Shown here: in pieces, positions 49,918-58,983 of the stretch
Layout of the letters: every line of letters starts with the position of its first letter
Position numbering within the stretch: the stretch's first letter is position 1
Assembly (NCBI GenBank): GCA_964651475.1
Contig: CAZYXV010000006.1
Coordinates: 1-64,000, forward strand
Reading direction: 5' to 3'
DNA: 64,000 nt
Origin: JBGSMF01 sp964651475
GTDB lineage: Bacteria; Chloroflexota; Anaerolineae; Fen-1058
Program-made: the position numbers and the translations under genes
Notes under the pieces: generated by a model
The model's database searches: none
Told to the model about the DNA's origin: nothing
What the model saw: only the letters and a program-made list of their open reading frames with translations

Positions 49918-51270
49918 CTACTCGCTGATTTCCGAGATGGCGTAGCGGTGTTTGCCAGAGCCTAAGACGGAAATCTCTTTTGGAAACTCGAACCTGACCT
50001 CGACATTGGCGCCCAGGGCAGTCTTGATGGTTCTTTCGATGGTCCCCAGGCGCGCTTGATCCAATTCGCCTTCTCGCACAATGCGGACGATGACCAGGTC
50101 CAGAGATTTTTGTATTACCTGGAATTGCTTGACGCCGGCCATGCCGAACAGCGGGCTGGCAAACCCGCCCCAAACGGCGCGGCCATCCCTGGTCTTGAAC
50201 ATATCTATGCGGCGGCCCTGGACGAGGTCCAACAGCGGCAGCTCCCGCCCGCAGGGGCAACGGTTCGCCGTGCTCCACGCGCCCATATCTTCGATGGCGT
50301 AGCGAATGAATGGCATGCCATAGTTGTTGAGGTTGGTCACGATAACGTCGCCGGCTTTACCAGGAGGGGCCGGCTGACCATCTTGGCCCAGAATTTCGAT
50401 ATAGTTATTCTCAATGCTGGCGTGCAGGCCAGTGTGCGCGTCACATTCGCAGGCCACGCCGCCCAGATCGCGTGTGCCATAGCGGTTGAACATTTTGCAG
50501 TGAAAGGTCTCTTCGATAAAGGCGCGCTGGCCAGGATAGAGCACTTCGGCTGAAGAAAAGATGCCGCTGCAGGTAATATCCACGTCCCTGGACCGCACAA
50601 ACTGGGCAAAGCGGTAGAGGCTGGAGGCGTAACCGAACAGGACACGGGGTTTTTGCCGCCTGATACGTTCGGCAAAGGCGCTCATACTCTCGTCCGAAAG
50701 TACGTAGGCGTTGGTCAAGAATCGGTTCAAAATCCAATCCATCAGGCGCGTGCGCAATGCCTGCGAAGTCGGGACCTCAAAGTTAGCGCCCCAGATATAG
50801 GCGTGCAATTGGCCGAATTGACAGCCAGCCCAAGCCAGATGCCGGAGGATGTCGGCGGTGACGTGGTCGCGAAAGTTGGTGTCTTGCATAAAGACCAAGG
50901 GGTGTCCAGTAGATCCGCCAGTGGTGAGGTGACTCATCCGGGCGCGCCGCGCGCGTTCGGTCGTCAGCATGTCGTCCAGGTTGGCGCGGATGACGGCTTT
51001 GGTCAGCACCGGCAGCTTGCGCAGGCTATCGGGATCGGTGAGCACCTCGTCAGGCTGGAAGCCGGCCTGTTCGAACAGGCGGCGGTAGTAAGGGACGTTG
51101 CACCCGGCATAGACGAGCAGCCGGTGCAGTTTGTCGCGTTGCAGAGCCAACAATTCAGTGCGGCCTAACCATTGGGTGCGATTCAGTTCATCCAGGCGAT
51201 CCAACACGCGGCGTCCTGTGGCCGCCTGATAAATCTTCATCACTTGCCGGCGGATAAAAGCGTTTATCAT
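49918..51270 (-). CDS. PaaK/CapK-family adenylate-forming ligase
   Basis: A 450-aa adenylate-forming enzyme of the phenylacetate-CoA-ligase/CapK group. The AMP-binding loop is 'LTTGGSTGHPLVF', followed by 'NRYGTRDLGGVACEC', 'GDVIVTNLNNYGMPFIRYAIEDMG' and a C-terminal lid. Polysaccharide-locus members are thought to activate an acyl or amino-acid group for decorating the polymer; none has a firmly known substrate to my knowledge. It lies between the FemAB-like genes and the secreted protein. Confidence 0.88.
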   Translation of the reverse strand: MINAFIRRQVMKIYQAATGRRVLDRLDELNRTQWLGRTELLALQRDKLHRLLVYAGCNVPYYRRLFEQAGFQPDEVLTDPDSLRKLPVLTKAVIRANLDDMLTTERARRARMSHLTTGGSTGHPLVFMQDTNFRDHVTADILRHLAWAGCQFGQLHAYIWGANFEVPTSQALRTRLMDWILNRFLTNAYVLSDESMSAFAERIRRQKPRVLFGYASSLYRFAQFVRSRDVDITCSGIFSSAEVLYPGQRAFIEETFHCKMFNRYGTRDLGGVACECDAHTGLHASIENNYIEILGQDGQPAPPGKAGDVIVTNLNNYGMPFIRYAIEDMGAWSTANRCPCGRELPLLDLVQGRRIDMFKTRDGRAVWGGFASPLFGMAGVKQFQVIQKSLDLVIVRIVREGELDQARLGTIERTIKTALGANVEVRFEFPKEISVLGSGKHRYAISEISE

Positions 51271-51296
51271 AATATTCCTGATAGACTATGGCGGGA

Positions 51297-52397
51297 TCAA
51301 GTTCCCAGGCGCTCTCCCATTTGTGCCAGTTTTTCCAGAGATCCCAGTCGGGCCATCATAGTATTCATTAACTTGTACAAAGGCGGCGAGTAAACAAAGT
51401 CGTAGGCGCCCGCGTAGTATACCACATCGCCGCCAAATCCCCGCTTGAAGCGATAGACGCCCCACAGCCCGCCATTTTGCTCCTCTGGCAAGGGTTCACC
51501 CTGATATAGGTGCGCGCCGATCTCGTCGGGGATGCCCCACAGATCGTAGGTGGCGCAGCCTTTGGCTTTGGCCCATTTCAGGCTTTCCCACATCAGTAGC
51601 TCGTTGGCCTTGAGGTTGGCGTGGGTGTCGAGCGAGCCGCTGTGGAGTGTAGCCGCCCGGTTGCCAAAGGCTGCCGGCATCCGCGCGGCCAGCACCTCGC
51701 CCTCGTACGACGCCAGAAAGAGGGCCAGGTAGCCACGAGGCGCCAGGGCGCTCCACTCCTGCTCGTAATAGGCGCGTGAGCGGGCCGGGAAGCCGGCTCG
51801 TTTGGCGGTGGATTCGAGCAGGCGATAAAACGTGTCCAGGTCGGCGGCGGTCCCCTCGCGCACGGCCACGCCTTGCCGGGCGCTGTAGCGAATGTTGTAG
51901 CGCGTCGTCTTGTGCATGCGGGCGAGGATGGCGTCCATATCCCCGTTCAGATCAACCAGCATGGTGCACTGGGGCTGGTTGTTAAAGGGGCTGCGGCGGA
52001 ACCCGTGCGATTGTAATATCTGTTGGGCCTGGGGCGAGTAACGGAGAGGCGGCTCAATCTTGAGCGAGATGGCTCGCTGTTGCCGGGCCAGTGCGTGGAG
52101 GGCTGACAGCATGGTCTGGGCAACCGGACGATCTTGCCAATCTAGCCATGGCCCCCGGGGCAGATATGCGATGCTGAATGCCCCCGCCAGCACAGGTTTG
52201 ACGAGCACCTGAGCGCCGGCGACCCATTCCCCATCGCGCTCGATGGTCAGGCGGATGACTTTCCATCCCACCCGCTGCTTGAACGCACCCCATTCATAGC
52301 TTTGCATCAGCGCGAAATCGGGCCAGCGAGATACAAAATGATTCCATCGCTCGCCCTCTTCGACAGTCAATACGCTGAGTGGAGATTCTGTGCGCAT
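51297..52397 (-). CDS. FemAB/FemX-family peptidyl (aminoacyl) transferase-like protein
   Basis: A 366-aa protein with the two-GNAT-fold layout of FemX/MurM: N-terminal 'QSYEWGAFKQRVGWK', central 'HKTTRYNIRYSARQGVAVREG', and C-terminal 'ELLMWESLKWAKAKGCATYDLWGIPDE'. Classical members add amino acids from tRNA to peptidoglycan; those in polysaccharide loci are of unknown specificity. The ATG starts one base after the GNAT gene stop, indicating coupling. An upstream in-frame Met lies inside that gene. Confidence 0.88.
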   Translation of the reverse strand: MRTESPLSVLTVEEGERWNHFVSRWPDFALMQSYEWGAFKQRVGWKVIRLTIERDGEWVAGAQVLVKPVLAGAFSIAYLPRGPWLDWQDRPVAQTMLSALHALARQQRAISLKIEPPLRYSPQAQQILQSHGFRRSPFNNQPQCTMLVDLNGDMDAILARMHKTTRYNIRYSARQGVAVREGTAADLDTFYRLLESTAKRAGFPARSRAYYEQEWSALAPRGYLALFLASYEGEVLAARMPAAFGNRAATLHSGSLDTHANLKANELLMWESLKWAKAKGCATYDLWGIPDEIGAHLYQGEPLPEEQNGGLWGVYRFKRGFGGDVVYYAGAYDFVYSPPLYKLMNTMMARLGSLEKLAQMGERLGT

Positions 52398-52398
52398 A

Positions 52399-53079
52399 TT
52401 ACAGCCGCTTGATGACGTTGCCGGCCCGGCCAAACAGGTTGGGACGAAAATAAAAGCCGGCGATTCTGAGAAACTGGATTTTGGTGAAGCGAGAAATGAC
52501 TCGAAACCCCAGCCGGTCGTGCAGCTTTAACGATGGCGCGTTATCCACCATCACGAGCGACAAGACGCGCTTGTGTCCTTTCTGCTGGGCGATCTGAAAC
52601 ATGTGGTTGAGCAGTATCCGCTGAATTCCTTGATGCCGCATGTTCGGCACTGTAAAAAGGTCGAAAATAAATATCTCATCCTGGGCCAGGGGGACATACG
52701 TGTGCTCGATGGCCGGGTCAACTGTGGCGGTGAACCATCCGTGGGCGACCAATTGGCCGTTTTTGAGCGCCACGATACAGGAGCGGCCTCTATCCAGCAG
52801 CGTTTTGTACCAAAGAACATCTGACGCTTTTTTAACGGATTCAAAAAGACCCAGGTCGCCAACGTTGGCTTCTCTGATCACCACGTTGGAGGCGACCTCG
52901 GGAGTGAGCAGTTGCTCTTCCAGCGAGCGGGCGTAGAGAAAACAATCCCCGCGAAAGTACAACCATTGCCAGACGGCGCGCGCCAGGGTGAGTATGGCTG
53001 CGCCAAGCCCCTGGGATGACCAGGCGCAGCGGAACTCGGCAAATTTTTCCTCGAGCTTTGCTCTCTGGCGCGGCGTCAC
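52399..53079 (-). CDS. GNAT-family acetyltransferase
   Basis: A 226-aa acyltransferase. After a ~60-aa N-terminal helical extension comes the GNAT core with 'DEIFIFDLFTVPNMRHQGIQRILLNHMF' (acetyl-CoA loop; the usual Q/RxxGxG/A appears as RHQGIQ) and 'DNAPSLKLHDRLGFRV'. It sits between two FemAB-like genes in the same direction, and probably acylates a sugar or amino group of the polymer precursor. Confidence 0.85.
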   Translation of the reverse strand: MTPRQRAKLEEKFAEFRCAWSSQGLGAAILTLARAVWQWLYFRGDCFLYARSLEEQLLTPEVASNVVIREANVGDLGLFESVKKASDVLWYKTLLDRGRSCIVALKNGQLVAHGWFTATVDPAIEHTYVPLAQDEIFIFDLFTVPNMRHQGIQRILLNHMFQIAQQKGHKRVLSLVMVDNAPSLKLHDRLGFRVISRFTKIQFLRIAGFYFRPNLFGRAGNVIKRL

Positions 53080-53110
53080 TTATTCGTCCTCGGGAAACTA
53101 CCCTGGTTAC

Positions 53111-54163
53111 TCATTTTCGCAGCCACACTCGCTGCAATGCCTGGTATGAGTGATATCCCCAATTGCTCAACCTGAAGCGCAGCGGGGAATGGACGCAGGT
53201 GTTGCGCCCGTAACACACCAGAGTTCCCCCGAACTTGGCCTTGAAATCGCGCACGCCGTATTTTTCATTGGGCTTGCCTGCGCCGCCAAAGTCATACACG
53301 TGGTAGCCCTTCGTCGCGCCCCATTCTAAAATGTTCCACATCAGCATTTCACTTGGATAGCAAGCGCTGTATGACCGATCCACTCCACCATACCAGCCGT
53401 AGACAATGTTCTTGTAAAGCAGTTCCACAGACACGGCGGCAGGAACGCCCCTGACATAGGCCAGGGCAAAGCGAGCCATTCCTTTAGGATGCAATATATC
53501 AAAGGCGGCATCGAAGAGAGAACGGTCGGCCAGGGGGATGCCGGCCAGTTGATAGGTCAAGCGGAGCAAATCGTAACAGGCGGCCACCCCCCCGCGTTCT
53601 TTGACTTCCTCGACGGTGACCACGCCGCTCCTGAGGCCGCGCCGGATGAGCTTGCGCGTGTGGGTGCCCAAGCTCTGCAAGATGGCCTCGGGGGGCCGGT
53701 CCAGGTCAATGAGATAGTTCAGGTGGTCTTCGTAGACAAAACCGTTGTCGTCAAGAGTGGGCTGCAAGTCGCTCGCGTCCGACAGGTTGCGCAGCTCGGT
53801 GAATAGCGGCGCGCCCTCGTGCTCCTGTTTGTAGGCGCGCAGAAGCAGCGCCAACGCTTCCTCTCCTTTGGGGCCAGGCGCGTGGAGCACGCTGCCGTAG
53901 GCGACGGCGCGGCTGGTAAGCCACGGGAGACGTTCTATTACGGCGACTTGGACTGGCAGCAACAACGCCAATACAGAACCATCCTCCACAGCCGCCCATA
54001 GGGTAGGGCGGTGTTTCTTGGCGCGTTCAAACACCTGGAACATTTCCGGCGTGTGAAAGACGTTGCTTGATGGGTGACCGTCCACGAACTCTCGCCAGAG
54101 GCGCTCGTCCAACTGCCGCACAATCTGCACGGTTCCCCCGGCCAAACTCTTTATTTGTGTCAT
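53111..54163 (-). CDS. FemAB/GNAT-like protein (exopolysaccharide-locus type)
   Basis: A 350-aa FemAB-related protein. Key segments are 'FHTPEMFQVFERAKKHRPTLWAA', 'LGTHTRKLIRRGLRSGVVTVEEV' (the core GNAT-like strand-helix) and the C-terminal 'EMLMWNILEWGATKGYHVYDFGGAGKPNEKYGVRDFKAKFGG'. The latter is typical of FemAB-like proteins in exosortase-type polysaccharide loci. The start at 54163 is chosen because an upstream Met would overlap algD by 68 bases. Function in polymer decoration is inferred from context. Confidence 0.87.
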   Translation of the reverse strand: MTQIKSLAGGTVQIVRQLDERLWREFVDGHPSSNVFHTPEMFQVFERAKKHRPTLWAAVEDGSVLALLLPVQVAVIERLPWLTSRAVAYGSVLHAPGPKGEEALALLLRAYKQEHEGAPLFTELRNLSDASDLQPTLDDNGFVYEDHLNYLIDLDRPPEAILQSLGTHTRKLIRRGLRSGVVTVEEVKERGGVAACYDLLRLTYQLAGIPLADRSLFDAAFDILHPKGMARFALAYVRGVPAAVSVELLYKNIVYGWYGGVDRSYSACYPSEMLMWNILEWGATKGYHVYDFGGAGKPNEKYGVRDFKAKFGGTLVCYGRNTCVHSPLRFRLSNWGYHSYQALQRVWLRK

Positions 54164-54200
54164 CCGTGAGCTATTCTCTCGTGTTGCAATGCGAGGAACT

Positions 54201-55517
54201 TTACCAACAGATGCCGTGATAGTCTGCCCCCAGGCCATCCAGGTTTTTGGTGATTCGCACGAGGTCAATAATCACCTGGCCCTGACGGGCGCGTTGCGGC
54301 ACGCTGCTGAACTCGGGCGACTTGTTGCCGATGACGATAACCTGGTTATTGGCCAGCACCTCGTCCAAAGAATTACTGATCAGCGAAGCGATGTGAGGAA
54401 TGCCTCGTTCGATGTACGCCTTGTTGGCGCCGTGCAGGCGAGCCAGGGAAACGTTCCGGTCATAGATTTGGACGTCGTAGCCCTTGCCGATGAGCATCTC
54501 GATTAATTCGACCAGGGGACTTTCACGCAGATCGTCGGTGCCGGCCTTGAAGCTCATCCCCAGCACGCCAATTTTCTTTTTGCCGGTCTGTCGGATCAAC
54601 TCAAAGCCGATGTCAACCTGATGTTGATTGCTGGGCAAAATCGCTTCCAAGACGGGCAGGCTCAGATCGAGCCGGCGCGCGTGATAGAGCAGCGCTCGCA
54701 AATCCTTGGGCAGGCAAGACCCTCCAAAGGCATAGCCGGGTTTAAAATAGTAGGGTGACAGGTTCAACTTGGTGTCCATGCAAAAGATATCCATCACCTG
54801 ATGGCCGTCTATGCCTTGCTGTTTGCAGACGTTGCCAATCTCGTTGGCAAAAACGACCTTGAGAGCGTGGAAAATGTTGTTGGTATATTTGACCATCTCA
54901 GCCACTTTGACCGGGGTGATGCGTAGAGGCGCTTCCAGCTCCTCGTACAGGCTGGCGACGACCTCTGCCGCTCCGTGGTCCACCTGGCCGATCACGGTAA
55001 AAGGGGGGTGGTAAAAGTCATAGACTGAACTCCCCTCGCGCAAGAATTCAGGGTTGAAACAGACGCCGAAATCCTGGCCGAGAATCCGGCCAGACGTTTG
55101 TTCCAGAATGGGGATGACGCAAGTCTCGGTTGTGCCGGGCAGAACGGTGCTGCGCAAGGCGATGGCGTGGAAATCTTTTTTTTGCGCAAGGGCCTGGCCA
55201 ATATCTCGGCAGACCCGTTCGACGAAGGCAAGCTCCAGGCTGCCATTCTCGTGGCTAGGCGTGCCAACGCAAATCAGCGACAGATCCGAATTTAAAACCC
55301 CTTCCGTCGCGTCAGCCGTGGCCCTCAAGCGGCCAGCCGCCACGGATCGCGCAATGATTTCGTCAATATCCTGTTCGATCACCGGGCTGTGGCCGCTGTT
55401 GATGATTTCTCTTTTGGTTGGGTTGACGTCTACTCCAATGACGTGGTGCCCGTTCTGCGCCAGACAGGCCGCCGAGACCGCCCCGACGTAGCCCAGTCCG
55501 AATATGCTGATTCTCAT
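54201..55517 (-). CDS. algD: GDP-mannose 6-dehydrogenase (AlgD-type UDP/GDP-sugar dehydrogenase)
   Basis: A 438-aa NAD-dependent four-electron dehydrogenase. From memory of Pseudomonas AlgD the likeness runs end to end: 'MRISIFGLGYVGAVSAACLA', 'RSTVLPGTT', 'NPEFLREG', 'VKYTNNIFHALKVVFANEIGN', catalytic Cys in 'GGSCLPKDLRAL', 'LGMSFKAGTDDLRESPLVEL', 'ANKAYIE..IPHIASL', and the ending 'GICW'. It should oxidise GDP-mannose to GDP-mannuronate, the alginate precursor; UDP-glucose is a less likely alternative. It abuts the glycosyltransferase gene (TAAATG junction, no gap). Confidence 0.93.
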   Translation of the reverse strand: MRISIFGLGYVGAVSAACLAQNGHHVIGVDVNPTKREIINSGHSPVIEQDIDEIIARSVAAGRLRATADATEGVLNSDLSLICVGTPSHENGSLELAFVERVCRDIGQALAQKKDFHAIALRSTVLPGTTETCVIPILEQTSGRILGQDFGVCFNPEFLREGSSVYDFYHPPFTVIGQVDHGAAEVVASLYEELEAPLRITPVKVAEMVKYTNNIFHALKVVFANEIGNVCKQQGIDGHQVMDIFCMDTKLNLSPYYFKPGYAFGGSCLPKDLRALLYHARRLDLSLPVLEAILPSNQHQVDIGFELIRQTGKKKIGVLGMSFKAGTDDLRESPLVELIEMLIGKGYDVQIYDRNVSLARLHGANKAYIERGIPHIASLISNSLDEVLANNQVIVIGNKSPEFSSVPQRARQGQVIIDLVRITKNLDGLGADYHGICW

Positions 55518-56744
55518 TTACATCTCCTTATGTTTACGTTTGCTCTTGCCCAATCGCTCGACCAAACGCGCATAGTCGGCGCTTTGGGTTTCCCAGTTAT
55601 AACGCAGGTTGAACTGCGCGGCATTCCTGGCTAACGTAGCCAGGCGCTCCCGGTCGCGGTAAAGCGTCCGAATAGAGTCGGCCAATTCTTGAACGTTGCC
55701 CGGCGTGAAAAACTGGACCATCGTCTCGTCGAAATAGGCTGAAATGCCCGTGGTCCGAGATACAATCGCTGGCACCCCCATCGCCACGTATTCCAGCAGT
55801 TTAGTCGGCAGCAGTTCATCGGTAAACACATCGCTGTGATATGGGACGACAGCCAGGTCCGCGGCCACAATCCGCTCCGGCAAGCTCTCTACTGGCATAA
55901 TGCCTTCAAAGGATACGTGGTCTTCCAGGTGCAATTCTGTTGCAAGGCGAATGAGTTCGGGCAAGTGTTCTCCGTGGCCCACGATGTCAAAATAAATGCC
56001 GGAAATCTCGGCGCGCACCTGGTCCATAGCGCGCAGCACCAGGTCCAGTCCGTAGCGGCAGGGTATAGAGCCATGATAAATCAAGCGGAATTGATCGCCA
56101 GTCTGCGACTTGGATGGAGGCGGAGCCGTTTTTTTAAAAACGCGCGGGTCAGCCAGGTTCATCAACACTGTGCACTTGTCAGGCGGCACGCCGCGTTTGA
56201 TCAACGATTGTCGCCAATGCTCGGTGACGGTGATAACGTGGTCGGCAAAGCGGCACGCCAGTTTTTCTTGTAAACGGATTGCTTTCATGGGCAGACTGGC
56301 GCGACCGGCGCCGAAACGAGAGGCAAAAAATTCAGGCATCAGGTCGTGCAGGTCGAGGATCACCGGCACACCGCTGAGTTTGGGAACGAAAGCGGCAAAA
56401 ACCAGGAAATCGGGCAGGTTGTGCACCTGGATGACGTCGTAGCGCAGCCGTATGTGCAGGCTCGTTAATTTGGCAAACGCCAGGGCAAAAAAGGCCAGAT
56501 ATTCCAGGAATTGCACCACCACGCCGTGTCTCTTGTGCCGCTGAACTGGCAAGCGGTAAATGTTGGCGCCGTGATGTGAATCGGTTGCCGGTTCGCCAGC
56601 GTGGCGCAGGCAGATGACGTCCACCTGGTAACCACGGTCGAGCAGCGCCTCGGCCTCGCGTTGCACGCGCACCTCGCCCAGGGGATAGTAGGCATGGACG
56701 ACCATGCAGTGACGTTTGGCAGGTTCGATTTGTTTGTGATTCAC
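55518..56744 (-). CDS. GT4-family glycosyltransferase
   Basis: A 408-aa GT-B glycosyltransferase. N-terminal 'MVVHAYYPLGEVRVQREAEALL', nucleotide-sugar domain 'LIYHGSIPCRYGLDLVLRAM', 'DIVGHGEHLPEL', and the retaining GT4 E(x7)E region 'DELLPTKLLEYVAMGVPAIVS'. It likely adds a sugar to a lipid-linked polymer precursor at the membrane. Its stop abuts the algD start. Confidence 0.92.
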   Translation of the reverse strand: MNHKQIEPAKRHCMVVHAYYPLGEVRVQREAEALLDRGYQVDVICLRHAGEPATDSHHGANIYRLPVQRHKRHGVVVQFLEYLAFFALAFAKLTSLHIRLRYDVIQVHNLPDFLVFAAFVPKLSGVPVILDLHDLMPEFFASRFGAGRASLPMKAIRLQEKLACRFADHVITVTEHWRQSLIKRGVPPDKCTVLMNLADPRVFKKTAPPPSKSQTGDQFRLIYHGSIPCRYGLDLVLRAMDQVRAEISGIYFDIVGHGEHLPELIRLATELHLEDHVSFEGIMPVESLPERIVAADLAVVPYHSDVFTDELLPTKLLEYVAMGVPAIVSRTTGISAYFDETMVQFFTPGNVQELADSIRTLYRDRERLATLARNAAQFNLRYNWETQSADYARLVERLGKSKRKHKEM

Positions 56745-56748
56745 TGGC

Positions 56749-58050
56749 TTATTGTCCTAATACGCGCAATCCATAATCCCACAGCGTCATCGCGTCAATG
56801 TCGCCGCTGATGGCGATGGCGCTGCGCGCCCCATTGGGCCAACATCCCAGGCGGATTAAGGGCTTGCCGCTGTGTTGAATTTGTTCCATCAAAGAGTATT
56901 CGCCTTGCGAAAAATCGGCCCGGTCGAAATATATGGCATAGAGATGAGCTTCGCGGCTGACCTCGACAACGTAGCCTTGTTGGCGCAGAAATTCGAGCCT
57001 GGCCTGGGGGCAGTCTGGAGAAGCTCCAATAAAAGGCCGGCAACTGGCTCGGAACAGGCAGGTCGAGCCGTTCACTTGTTGATATCCGTCTAACCAGGGT
57101 TGGCTTGGACCAACGATGTCTACTCCGCGCGCCAGAATGGTTGTCCGTGCGGGGCCGGCGACCGTCAGTCGCCAGGCGCCGCCATCTGCTTTTGTCACCG
57201 TGACGGCGGCGTCAGCGCGTTGGCGCCACCAGGCGGCGATTTCACCCAGGCGCGCAATCCATACCGGCGGCGTCAGCGCGCGCGCCTTGGACAGGACGGC
57301 GACGAGCGCCTGGGCGCCCTGGGCGATTCGTTCCGGGTGCAACTGGATGGTAAAGAGTTCCCCCCGCGAGTATGTTTTGGTCAAGATAGCGCACCAGGCT
57401 CGCTCGACCAGTCCATCGGCGGCGCTGTCTAGTCGGTCAATCAACATCTCATCGTCCGGCAAAGAGACGGGGATATCAATGAGTGTTCCTTGCAATTGGG
57501 GCAATGATAGGCGCTCTTTAGCCAGCCAGGGGTTATAAAAAGCGACTGCGCGTTCATAGACTGGGAAAGACGGGAGGTTAAGCGCGGCGGGGTCTAGGAT
57601 ATCCCACAGGATGGGTTGGTTGCTCGTGTAGGAAAACCCGGCTTCGGTGATGGCGGCGTGCAAGCCGGCTTCACGGCGCAAGTAAGGGGAGCGGAAACCA
57701 GTTGCCTCAATGCCGGCTTCCGCAAAGATCTGCCGCGCCCGGCGCAGGTGGGACAATTGCTCTTGGGACCCAAGTTGAGAATAATCAATGTGAGTATAGC
57801 CGTGGACAATGAATTCGATATTCCGGGCCATATAGTTGGCGATGACGCGGCGATTTCGTTTAAGGACGATAGCCGTAATGGCAAAACTGGCTTCACATTC
57901 GAACTGTGCAAGTATTTGGGCGAACAGTTGCAAGGCGCTTTCCATTTTCGCTGGCGTGACGCCATATTGGCCGACGATACGCCGCATGCGTTTCATCGTC
58001 GCCAGGATCCCTTTAGCTTTGACGGCGGGAGCGATAAATCCCGTATTCAT
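56749..58050 (-). CDS. Polysaccharide deacetylase-like protein with C-terminal Asp motif (possibly circularly permuted)
   Basis: A 433-aa protein with NodB-type parts in an unusual order. Early residues hold 'FAITAIVLKRN' and 'FIVHGYTHIDYS' (HxxxH metal ligands) and 'GFRSPYLRREAGLH' (catalytic Arg-Pro loop); then 'TIQLHPERI'. The Asp-containing beta-1 motif that normally opens the domain (FDDG-like) is absent there. A matching 'SAIAISGDIDAMTLWDYGLRVLG' stands at the extreme C-terminus instead. The middle (~260-400) is an extra beta domain. Start overlaps the previous gene's stop (ATGA). Confidence 0.8.
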   Translation of the reverse strand: MNTGFIAPAVKAKGILATMKRMRRIVGQYGVTPAKMESALQLFAQILAQFECEASFAITAIVLKRNRRVIANYMARNIEFIVHGYTHIDYSQLGSQEQLSHLRRARQIFAEAGIEATGFRSPYLRREAGLHAAITEAGFSYTSNQPILWDILDPAALNLPSFPVYERAVAFYNPWLAKERLSLPQLQGTLIDIPVSLPDDEMLIDRLDSAADGLVERAWCAILTKTYSRGELFTIQLHPERIAQGAQALVAVLSKARALTPPVWIARLGEIAAWWRQRADAAVTVTKADGGAWRLTVAGPARTTILARGVDIVGPSQPWLDGYQQVNGSTCLFRASCRPFIGASPDCPQARLEFLRQQGYVVEVSREAHLYAIYFDRADFSQGEYSLMEQIQHSGKPLIRLGCWPNGARSAIAISGDIDAMTLWDYGLRVLGQ

Positions 58051-58964
58051 TTTATCTCCACGGTCGCATGAGGATGGATGCGCAGGACGTGAGCGGTGTA
58101 AGCGCCTACCGACATGAATGTGACGCCGGCGAACGAAGCCATGTAGCCAAACAGGTCTCGCGTACTTTGAAGCCAGGTCGTTTGATCCATCCGATACAGC
58201 AGGTTGCGGATCAGGAACCCGTGCGCCCGGATGTGGGCAGGCGAAAATTCTCGGATGTGAAACTTGCGCTGTCGTCCTGAGGTGAATTCAGCCGGGTGTG
58301 CCAGGTAGACAATCGGCCGTCCGGTGCGCCGGGCTTCGGCGTACAACACCTTGAAAAAGGCCTTTGTCGCGCTCAATCCCAAGATATTCAAAGAAGCCGA
58401 GATGAAGGGGACGATGAGGGCCGAGACAGGCACTTCCCATATCGGCAGATTCCCTTTTCTGAAAGCGTTGTTGGAATGGGGGCGATACGGCCCGCGCGGC
58501 GCGAAAATCCACCCGGGGTTGATCAAGTTCGAGCTTACAAAGTCAATGCGTTGAGAGCAGACGGAACTATCGGCCCAGTAACCTTGCTCGGCCAACAATT
58601 TCAGCGTGCAGGCAGACGTTTTGACGCGCGGGCTGCGAAAGACGCGGACGGGGTTGCCGGCCAGTTTTTCCAGTTTGCCGGTCGCCTCCTCGATATAATT
58701 CCGCTGCATTGTTTCTGACATCTGGTCATAGTTTTCTTCGTCGCCGTGCGTCAGCCCGTGGCAGCCAATTTCGTGCCCGGCGGCCTGGATACGTGCCAGG
58801 CTATCCGGCGTAGCCTGCTCGGCGTTGGCCGTCACGAAAAATGTGGTGGGGATGCCAAACTCGCCGCACAACCCCGTTGCGATTTCTAAAGAGCGTATTT
58901 TGTCCTCGACGGGGAGGCGAGGAGAAGGGTCAACATCCCAGGTGATTAAGATAGGTACTTGCAT
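58047..58964 (-). CDS. NodB-fold polysaccharide deacetylase
   Basis: A ~305-aa deacetylase with canonical order: Asp motif 'ILITWDVDPSPRLPVED', 'TTFFVTANAEQA', metal His in 'EIGCHGLTHGDEENY', 'VFRSPRVKTSA', and 'VYLAHPAEF'. The Asp/His/His metal site is complete. It probably removes acetyl groups from an amino sugar in the polymer. The start at 58964 is where family similarity begins; the upstream 97 in-frame codons overlap the preceding gene. The last part adds a hydrophobic C-terminal region. Coupled by ATGA to the next gene. Confidence 0.88.
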   Translation of the reverse strand: MQVPILITWDVDPSPRLPVEDKIRSLEIATGLCGEFGIPTTFFVTANAEQATPDSLARIQAAGHEIGCHGLTHGDEENYDQMSETMQRNYIEEATGKLEKLAGNPVRVFRSPRVKTSACTLKLLAEQGYWADSSVCSQRIDFVSSNLINPGWIFAPRGPYRPHSNNAFRKGNLPIWEVPVSALIVPFISASLNILGLSATKAFFKVLYAEARRTGRPIVYLAHPAEFTSGRQRKFHIREFSPAHIRAHGFLIRNLLYRMDQTTWLQSTRDLFGYMASFAGVTFMSVGAYTAHVLRIHPHATVEIK

Positions 58965-58983
58965 GTTCGTGGTCACGAATGGG

